The notes under the pieces: model-generated
The model's input: the letters and a program-made list of their open reading frames with translations, nothing else
Told to the model about the DNA's origin: nothing
Database searches by the model: none
Source of the DNA: Gemmatimonadaceae bacterium
GTDB taxonomy: Bacteria; Gemmatimonadota; Gemmatimonadetes; Gemmatimonadales; Gemmatimonadaceae
Direction: 5' to 3'
DNA length: 10,438 nucleotides
NCBI GenBank assembly: GCA_025453855.1
Contig: JALOPO010000032.1
Location: 1-10,438, forward strand
Program-made: the position numbers and the translations under genes
In this document: positions 5,892-10,438 of the stretch, one piece after another
Position numbering within the stretch: position 1 is the stretch's first letter
How the letters are laid out: each line of letters starts with the position of its first letter

Positions 5892-8800
5892 CCACGGGCA
5901 TCGCCGGTGGCATCGCGCGCACCTTCCTGCGCAGCAAGCTCACGCCGCTGGTGACGGTCGCCTCGCTCCTCGTGGGCGGGCTCGCGCTCGTCGCCACGCC
6001 GCGTGAGGAGGAGCCGCAGATCTCGGTGCCGATGATCGACGTGCTCGTCCGCCGCCCCGGGGCGACGCCGGCGGAGGTCCAGCAGGCGCTCGTCCGCCCG
6101 CTGGAACAGCTCGTGGCCGAACTCCCCGACGTGGAGTACACGTACGCGCTTGCGAGCGAGGGCGAGGGGATGGTGACCGCACGCTTCCGCGTGGGCGCCG
6201 ACATGGGGCGCAGCACCGATGCGATCCATGCCAAGCTCGCGTCGGCGGCCGATCGCCTGCCGCCGGGGACGCCACCGCCGCTGGTGCAGCCGCACGGCAT
6301 CGACGACGTGCCGGCGCTCGTGCTGTCGCTCACCGCGACGCGCACCGATCCGCGCACGCTGCGCACGATCGCGCTACGGCTGCAGGAACGGATCCGCACC
6401 GTGCACGATGTCGCGCAGGTGACGGTGGCCGGCGGTGCGCGCCGCGCGGTGCGCGTGACGCTCGACCCGGCGCGGCTGGCGGCGAGCGGGCTCACCGCGG
6501 GCGACGTGGCGGCGATGCTCCCGCGCGCCGACGCGCGTGCGCAGGGGGGCGAGGCGGTGCACGCCGACGCGGCGGCACGCGTCGACATCGTCGCCGCGCT
6601 CGACGATGCCGATGCGGTGGGGGCAATCGTGGTCGGCGCGCCGCGCGGTGTGCCGGTGCGACTGGGCGAGGTGGCAAGGATCGTCGACGGGACCGAGGAA
6701 GCCGCGTCGTACGTCGCGCACGGCGAGGGCCGCGGGGCGGCGGCGCCGGCCGTGGTGATCGCGGTCGCCAAGCGCGCGGGGGCGAATGCCACCACCGTCA
6801 CGCGCGCGGTGCGCGGGCTGGTGGACGGCGCGCGCGCTACGATCCTGCCGTCCGACGTGACCGTGCACGTTGTCCGCGACCACGGCCTGACGGCGAAGGG
6901 CAAGGCCGACACGCTCATCGAGCACCTGCTCCTCGCCACTGCCAGCGTCACGCTCCTCGTCTGGTGGGCCCTCGGCTGGCGCGAGGCGCTGGTGGTGCTG
7001 GTGGCGGTGCCGGTGACGCTCGCGCTCACCCTCTTCGCCTACTACGCGCTCGGCTACACGCTCAACCGGATCACGCTCTTCGCGCTGATCTTCTCGATCG
7101 GCATCCTCGTGGACGACGCGATCGTGGTGGTCGAGAACATCTACCGTTATCTCGCACGCGGTGATGCCGCGCCCGACGTGGCGGCGGTACGCGCGGTGGA
7201 CGAGGTGGGGAATCCGACGATCCTGGCCACGGTCACGGTCATCGCGGCGATCCTGCCGATGGCGTTCGTGTCCGGGCTCATGGGGCCGTACATGCGCCCG
7301 ATCCCGGTGGGGGCGACGGTGGCGATGCTGGCGTCGCTCGGCGTGGCCTTCGTGGTGACGCCGTGGGCGGCATACCTGCTCCTCGCCCGGCGCGCGCCTG
7401 CCGCGCGCGCGCAGACGCACGCGCCGACGGCCGTGGCCGACGCGGTGGGGCGACGCTACCGGCGGCTGATGGCGCCACTGCTCGCGCACCGGGCCGCCCG
7501 GCGCGCCGTCTACGCGACGATGGTGCTCCTGCTGGGCGGCGCGGCGCTGCTGGTGCCGCTGCGCGCGGTGCAGGTGAAGATGCTCCCCTTCGACGACAAG
7601 TCGGAATTCCAGGTCGTGCTCGACTTCCCCGAGGGGACGACGCTCGAGGCGTCACACGCGGCCACCACGGCGGTGGCCGCGCGGCTGCGCGCCGATCCAG
7701 ACGTGCGCAGCACGGACGCGTACGTGGGTACCGCGGGCCCGGTGACCTTCAGCGGGCTCGTACGCCACTGGTTCCTGCGGCGCGGCCCGACGATGTCCGA
7801 CATCGCGGTCACGCTCGCGCCGCCGGAGTCGCGCACGCGACGGAGTCACGACGTGGCGACGGGGCTGCGGCCGGCGGTGGACTCGATCGCGCGCCGCTGG
7901 GGCGCCGCGGCGAAGGTGGCCGAAATCCCACCCGGACCGCCGGTGCTGAGCACGCTCGTGGCGGAGGTGTACGCCGCCGACGACTCCACGCGCCTGGCCG
8001 CGGCGCGCGCGGTGCGCGCGATCATGGCACGCACGCCGGGCGTGGTCGACGTGGACTGGTCGGTGGATGCACCGCAGCGACGGTACGCGCTCCGCATCGA
8101 TCGCGCACGGGCGGGCGAGGCCGGTGCGGACCCGGTGATGCTGGCGCAGGTGGGCGCGCTCGCCCTCGATGGTGCGCCGCTCGCCACGCTCGCGCTCGAG
8201 CAGGCACGCGAGGCCGTGCCGGTGATCGTGCGCCTCGCCCCCGCCGACCGCGCCGACGTCGCGTCGCTGCTGGCACTTCCGGTGCCCACGCGGCTCGGTC
8301 CGCAGCCGCTCGGTCGCTTCGTGACGGTGGACAGCGGGGTGCGGGCACCGAGCATCGCGCACAGGAACCAGCGCACGCTGATCACCGTGACGGCTGATGT
8401 GGCGGGGGCGGTCGAGGCGCCGGTCTACGCAATCCTCGACATGAACCGGCGCATCGACGCACTGCGCATCGCCGGTGCGTCGATCTCGCGCTACGACGCG
8501 GTGCAGCCGGCGTCGCCCGACGAACTGGCGATCAAGTGGGACGGCGAATGGCACGTGACGCTCGAGGTCTTCCGCGACCTGGGCCTCGCCTTCGCCGCGG
8601 TGCTGGTGCTGATCTACGTGCTCGTGGTGGCGTGGTTCCGCAGCTTCAGCGTCCCGCTGGTGATCATGGCGCCGATCCCGCTCACGCTGGTCGGCATCCT
8701 CCCGGCGCATGCGGCGTTCGGTGCCTACTTCACCGCCACGTCGATGATCGGGATGATCGCGCTGGCGGGGATCATCGTGCGCAACTCGATCCTGCTGGTC

Positions 8801-9154
8801 GACTTCATCCAGCTCGAGCTGGCGGCGGGACGTGCCCTCGACGACGCGGTCCTGACGGCGGGCGCGGTGCGATTCCGGCCGATCGCGCTCACCGCGGCGG
8901 CGGTGGTCGTGGGCGGGGCGGTGATGGTCCTCGACCCGATCTTCCAGGGGCTCGCCGTCTCGCTCATCGGCGGCGCGGTGGTCGCGACCGCACTGACGAT
9001 GGTGGTCGTCCCGCTCCTCCTTCTCGAGCTCGCACAGCGACGCCCGGCCTCTGTCGGCGCCGCGCACGCACCGCCCGCCCCGGCGCCACGGCCGCCCGCC
9101 GCGGCCGCCCCCGTGCCCCTCACGCCCGACCGCGAGCCTGTCCATGTGCCCTGA
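5888..9154 (+). CDS. RND-family efflux pump permease, HAE1-like
   Basis: This proton-driven inner-membrane exporter has 1,088 residues, close to AcrB length. Translation begins at GTG 5888, overlapping the adaptor stop by 4 nt. TM1 is at about 18-37. TM2-6 run from about 345 to 498 after the first periplasmic domain. TM7 is at about 539-560, and TM8-12 run from about 898 to 1045 after the second. The TM4 motif GILVDDAIVVVEN has the Asp409-Asp410 pair of HAE1 drug-type pumps, not the single Asp of CzcA-type metal pumps. In TM10 the sequence is GIIVRNSILLVDF, so Arg965 sits where AcrB has the proton-relay Lys940. Phrases such as RHWFLRRGPTMSDI and AEIPPGPPVLSTL mark a widespread subfamily whose substrates I do not know. 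The C-terminus carries a Pro/Ala-rich tail of about 38 residues. The next gene starts inside its last codons. Confidence 0.94.
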   Translation: MTTGIAGGIARTFLRSKLTPLVTVASLLVGGLALVATPREEEPQISVPMIDVLVRRPGATPAEVQQALVRPLEQLVAELPDVEYTYALASEGEGMVTARFRVGADMGRSTDAIHAKLASAADRLPPGTPPPLVQPHGIDDVPALVLSLTATRTDPRTLRTIALRLQERIRTVHDVAQVTVAGGARRAVRVTLDPARLAASGLTAGDVAAMLPRADARAQGGEAVHADAAARVDIVAALDDADAVGAIVVGAPRGVPVRLGEVARIVDGTEEAASYVAHGEGRGAAAPAVVIAVAKRAGANATTVTRAVRGLVDGARATILPSDVTVHVVRDHGLTAKGKADTLIEHLLLATASVTLLVWWALGWREALVVLVAVPVTLALTLFAYYALGYTLNRITLFALIFSIGILVDDAIVVVENIYRYLARGDAAPDVAAVRAVDEVGNPTILATVTVIAAILPMAFVSGLMGPYMRPIPVGATVAMLASLGVAFVVTPWAAYLLLARRAPAARAQTHAPTAVADAVGRRYRRLMAPLLAHRAARRAVYATMVLLLGGAALLVPLRAVQVKMLPFDDKSEFQVVLDFPEGTTLEASHAATTAVAARLRADPDVRSTDAYVGTAGPVTFSGLVRHWFLRRGPTMSDIAVTLAPPESRTRRSHDVATGLRPAVDSIARRWGAAAKVAEIPPGPPVLSTLVAEVYAADDSTRLAAARAVRAIMARTPGVVDVDWSVDAPQRRYALRIDRARAGEAGADPVMLAQVGALALDGAPLATLALEQAREAVPVIVRLAPADRADVASLLALPVPTRLGPQPLGRFVTVDSGVRAPSIAHRNQRTLITVTADVAGAVEAPVYAILDMNRRIDALRIAGASISRYDAVQPASPDELAIKWDGEWHVTLEVFRDLGLAFAAVLVLIYVLVVAWFRSFSVPLVIMAPIPLTLVGILPAHAAFGAYFTATSMIGMIALAGIIVRNSILLVDFIQLELAAGRALDDAVLTAGAVRFRPIALTAAAVVVGGAVMVLDPIFQGLAVSLIGGAVVATALTMVVVPLLLLELAQRRPASVGAAHAPPAPAPRPPAAAAPVPLTPDREPVHVP

Positions 9155-9350
9155 CGTGATCGTGCGCCGCATCGCCGGTATCTTCGTCCTCGTCACGCTC
9201 GCCCTCGGCACGTGGGTGCACGCCGGCTGGTACGGCGCGACCGCGTTCGTCGGGCTCAACCTGCTCCAGAGTTCGTTCACCCGCTGGTGCCTGCTGGAGC
9301 GCGTGCTCGGGCGCATGCGCGTGGCCGGGTGCCGCCCGCACGAGGCATGA
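9144..9350 (+). CDS. YgaP-like (DUF2892) small inner-membrane protein
   Basis: This 68-residue protein starts at ATG 9144, overlapping the pump gene by 11 nt in another frame. It has two hydrophobic segments (about 8-27 and 29-46) and three cysteines: Cys2, Cys49 and Cys63. The layout is an Arg-containing start, a short helical hairpin, then TRWCLLERVLG with a terminal VAGC. It fits the YgaP transmembrane-domain family (formerly DUF2892), whose usual signature is a CP..L...G..C ending. Its role in efflux is unknown. In YgaP the domain is joined to a rhodanese, hinting at sulfur chemistry, but no rhodanese is present here. Its stop overlaps the next start as ATGA. It is real because of the operon overlap and family resemblance, despite its small size. 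Confidence 0.75.
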   Translation: MCPDVIVRRIAGIFVLVTLALGTWVHAGWYGATAFVGLNLLQSSFTRWCLLERVLGRMRVAGCRPHEA

Positions 9351-9688
9351 TCGCGATGGCCCGTCCGATGACTCCGGCGCTCCTCGAACTGGTGGCCGAG
9401 CGCTTCCGCGTGCTCGGTGAACCCGCGCGGCTGCGACTGCTGCAGGCGCTCCGCGACGGGCCGGCGAGCGTGACGAGGCTCGTGACGGCGACCGGGCTCA
9501 CCCAGGCGAACGTCTCCAAGCACCTGCAGCTCCTGCACGGCACCGGCTTCGTGACGCGCGAGCGGCGCGGGAGCTTCGTGGAGTACGCGATCGCCTCGCC
9601 CGACGTCTTCGTGCTCTGCGACGTGATGTGCGCGCAGCTCGACGACGACGTGGCGCGACGGCGCGCGGCGCTGGCCGCGACCCGCTGA
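9347..9688 (+). CDS. ArsR/SmtB-family repressor with C-terminal C-x3-C
   Basis: This small dimeric winged-helix repressor has 113 residues. The opening FRVLGEPARLRLLQALRDGPASV (20-42) and the recognition region LTQANVSKHLQLLHGTGFV (51-69) are typical, followed by the wing RERRGSFVEYAI (71-82). The only cysteines are Cys91 and Cys95 in VLCDVMCAQL, in the predicted alpha-5 dimerisation helix. The classical alpha-3 ELCVCD arsenic site is absent, and so are SmtB/CzrA-type histidines. A thiolate site for As(III), another soft metal or a thiol oxidant or persulfide is therefore plausible. ATG 9347 overlaps the preceding stop. ATG 9356 has GAGG at a better distance (10 nt) and would shorten the protein by three residues. 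As the last gene of the operon it probably represses its own operon promoter near 4801-4832. Confidence 0.9.
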   Translation: MIAMARPMTPALLELVAERFRVLGEPARLRLLQALRDGPASVTRLVTATGLTQANVSKHLQLLHGTGFVTRERRGSFVEYAIASPDVFVLCDVMCAQLDDDVARRRAALAATR

Positions 9689-9706
9689 CGACGCGCGTCG
9701 ATCAGC
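9684..9706. terminator. Compact hairpin holding both convergent stop codons
   Basis: GCTGACGAC (9684-9692) pairs with GTCG-A-TCAGC (9697-9706) around the loop GCGC, with one bulged A. The core 9689-9700 is the perfect 12-bp palindrome CGACGCGCGTCG. The TGA of arsR (9686-9688) and the TCA, meaning TGA on the other strand, of the permease (9702-9704) lie in opposite arms. With only 13 bp between convergent genes, it is the only candidate terminator. There is no U-run. Confidence 0.45.
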
Positions 9707-10438
9707 GACGGCGCGTGGCGCGCGGCAGCACGAGCAGGAGCGCGACGATCCCCGCCGCGAGCCATGCACCGGCGGCGCGCACGGCGCGGTGGAACGGGAG
9801 CGCGTCGCGCACGGCGTCGAGCGGGACGATCGGCGGGAGCGTGAACGCGCGCCAGAGCGCCACGTCGCGCATCGCATCGTGCACGGTGATGGCGACGACC
9901 CACGCCGCGATGCAGGCGAAGTGCGCGGCGACCTTGTGCCGGACGACGACGTGCACCGCCCAGCTGAGGAGCATCCACGCCACGAACGGCGCGGCGATCC
10001 ACGCCGCGACGCCGACGGCGAACGCGCCAGCGTTCGGGCTCCGTGCGCCGGCCGCGACGGTGGCCATGGCGGCGACGCTCGCGAGGAGCGCGACGAGCAC
10101 GAGCTGCGCGGCGATCACGCCCGCGAGCCCGCCGACGGTCGTCGCCCAGCGCCGCACCGGGAGGGCATCGAGGAGGGGCGCGCTGCGCTGCTCCTCCTCG
10201 CGCCAGAGGAGTTCACCGGCGTAGATCGTGGCCAGCAGGATGAGGAAGAGGCGTGCGTGCACCACGAGCGTGTCGAGGGCGAGCACCGTCGCGTCGCCGC
10301 CGCCGCGCGCCGCGCGCCACGCCTGCACCGCGACGTTCAGCGCGCCGAGGGCGGCCAGCACGCGCCAGCCGGCGTCGCGCAGCATCCAGCGCGCGGTGTG
10401 GCGCGCGAGCACGACGATGGTCGTCGACACGCGCGGCG
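9702..10438 (-). CDS. ABC-2 type transporter permease, cut at the right window edge
   Basis: This multi-spanning membrane protein ends at TGA 9702-9704. The last possible in-window start is GTG 10428-10430, giving 242 residues, but the frame is open to the edge, so the true start may be outside. Hydrophobic segments lie near 22-40, 55-75, 99-127, 137-162, 168-185 and 219-236. The segment YAGELLWREEEQRSAPLLDALPV (70-92) and RHKVAAHFACIAAWVVA (164-180) match the second ABC-2 permease half of large proteins that carry an M1-type aminopeptidase at the C-terminus. Here the protein stops after LPRATRRR, so no peptidase domain follows. It is either a stand-alone permease or a shortened relative. Its ATPase partner and substrate are not visible. 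It converges on arsR with a 13-bp gap. Confidence 0.75.
   Translation of the reverse strand, partial: PRVSTTIVVLARHTARWMLRDAGWRVLAALGALNVAVQAWRAARGGGDATVLALDTLVVHARLFLILLATIYAGELLWREEEQRSAPLLDALPVRRWATTVGGLAGVIAAQLVLVALLASVAAMATVAAGARSPNAGAFAVGVAAWIAAPFVAWMLLSWAVHVVVRHKVAAHFACIAAWVVAITVHDAMRDVALWRAFTLPPIVPLDAVRDALPFHRAVRAAGAWLAAGIVALLLVLPRATRRR

Noticed and set aside
5888..9154. Heavy-metal (CzcA/CusA-type) assignment for the RND pump
   Set aside because: TM4 has the Asp-Asp pair of HAE1 pumps rather than the single-Asp metal-pump motif. An ArsR-family neighbour alone does not prove a metal substrate.
9212..9346. Longer arsR start upstream at 9212
   Set aside because: The extra 45 residues are Arg/Ala-rich, overlap the YgaP-like gene out of frame and are not seen in ArsR proteins.
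7652..9877. A 741-codon minus-strand open frame opposite the pump and arsR
   Set aside because: It is Arg/His-rich with no motif, while the plus strand encodes well-matched RND, YgaP-like and ArsR proteins.

Overview
This is a very GC-rich window with dense, tightly packed genes. The organism is most likely a Gram-negative soil or freshwater bacterium, and my best guess is the Gemmatimonadota. That guess rests on base composition, an OmpA protein with thrombospondin type-3 repeats, and an ABC-2 permease of the type often fused to M1 peptidases. None of these is a diagnostic marker. I see no rRNA, tRNA, insertion sequence or CRISPR array. Most long open frames opposite or inside the genes below are GC-rich shadows.

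Region 1 (1-2908) is a small inorganic-carbon module. A minus-strand pair encodes a Tat-exported beta-carbonic anhydrase (1090-1839) followed by an SbtA-type sodium-dependent bicarbonate transporter (start at 953, running off the left edge). A strong 12-bp hairpin separates the two. A NhaR-like LysR regulator (1961-2908) diverges from them. The 121-bp divergent gap holds a near-perfect palindromic LysR box. The proposed logic is that the exported anhydrase turns CO2 into bicarbonate in the periplasm, SbtA imports it with Na+, and the NhaR-like protein controls both.

Region 2 (2909-4508) begins with an inverted pair of REP-like elements and an 18-bp-stem terminator hairpin between convergent genes. 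It continues with a complete OmpA-family outer-membrane protein on the minus strand. That protein has a signal peptide, a beta-barrel, five calcium-binding TSP3 repeats and a peptidoglycan-binding OmpA C-terminal domain.

Region 3 (4509-9688) is a 345-bp divergent regulatory gap followed by a four-gene plus-strand operon with every junction overlapping. The genes are a lipoprotein-like RND membrane-fusion protein, an HAE1-type RND permease, a 68-residue YgaP-like (DUF2892) membrane protein and an ArsR/SmtB repressor. The repressor's only cysteines form a C-x3-C pair near its C-terminus. An AT-rich promoter upstream of the operon carries an imperfect palindrome in its spacer, where a repressor operator would sit. 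The simplest model is a self-regulated efflux system for a thiol-reactive or metalloid substrate. No outer-membrane channel gene is in the window.

Region 4 (9689-10438) is an ABC-2 type permease fragment on the minus strand, open at the right edge. It converges on the arsR gene across only 13 bp, and a compact hairpin there contains both stop codons.
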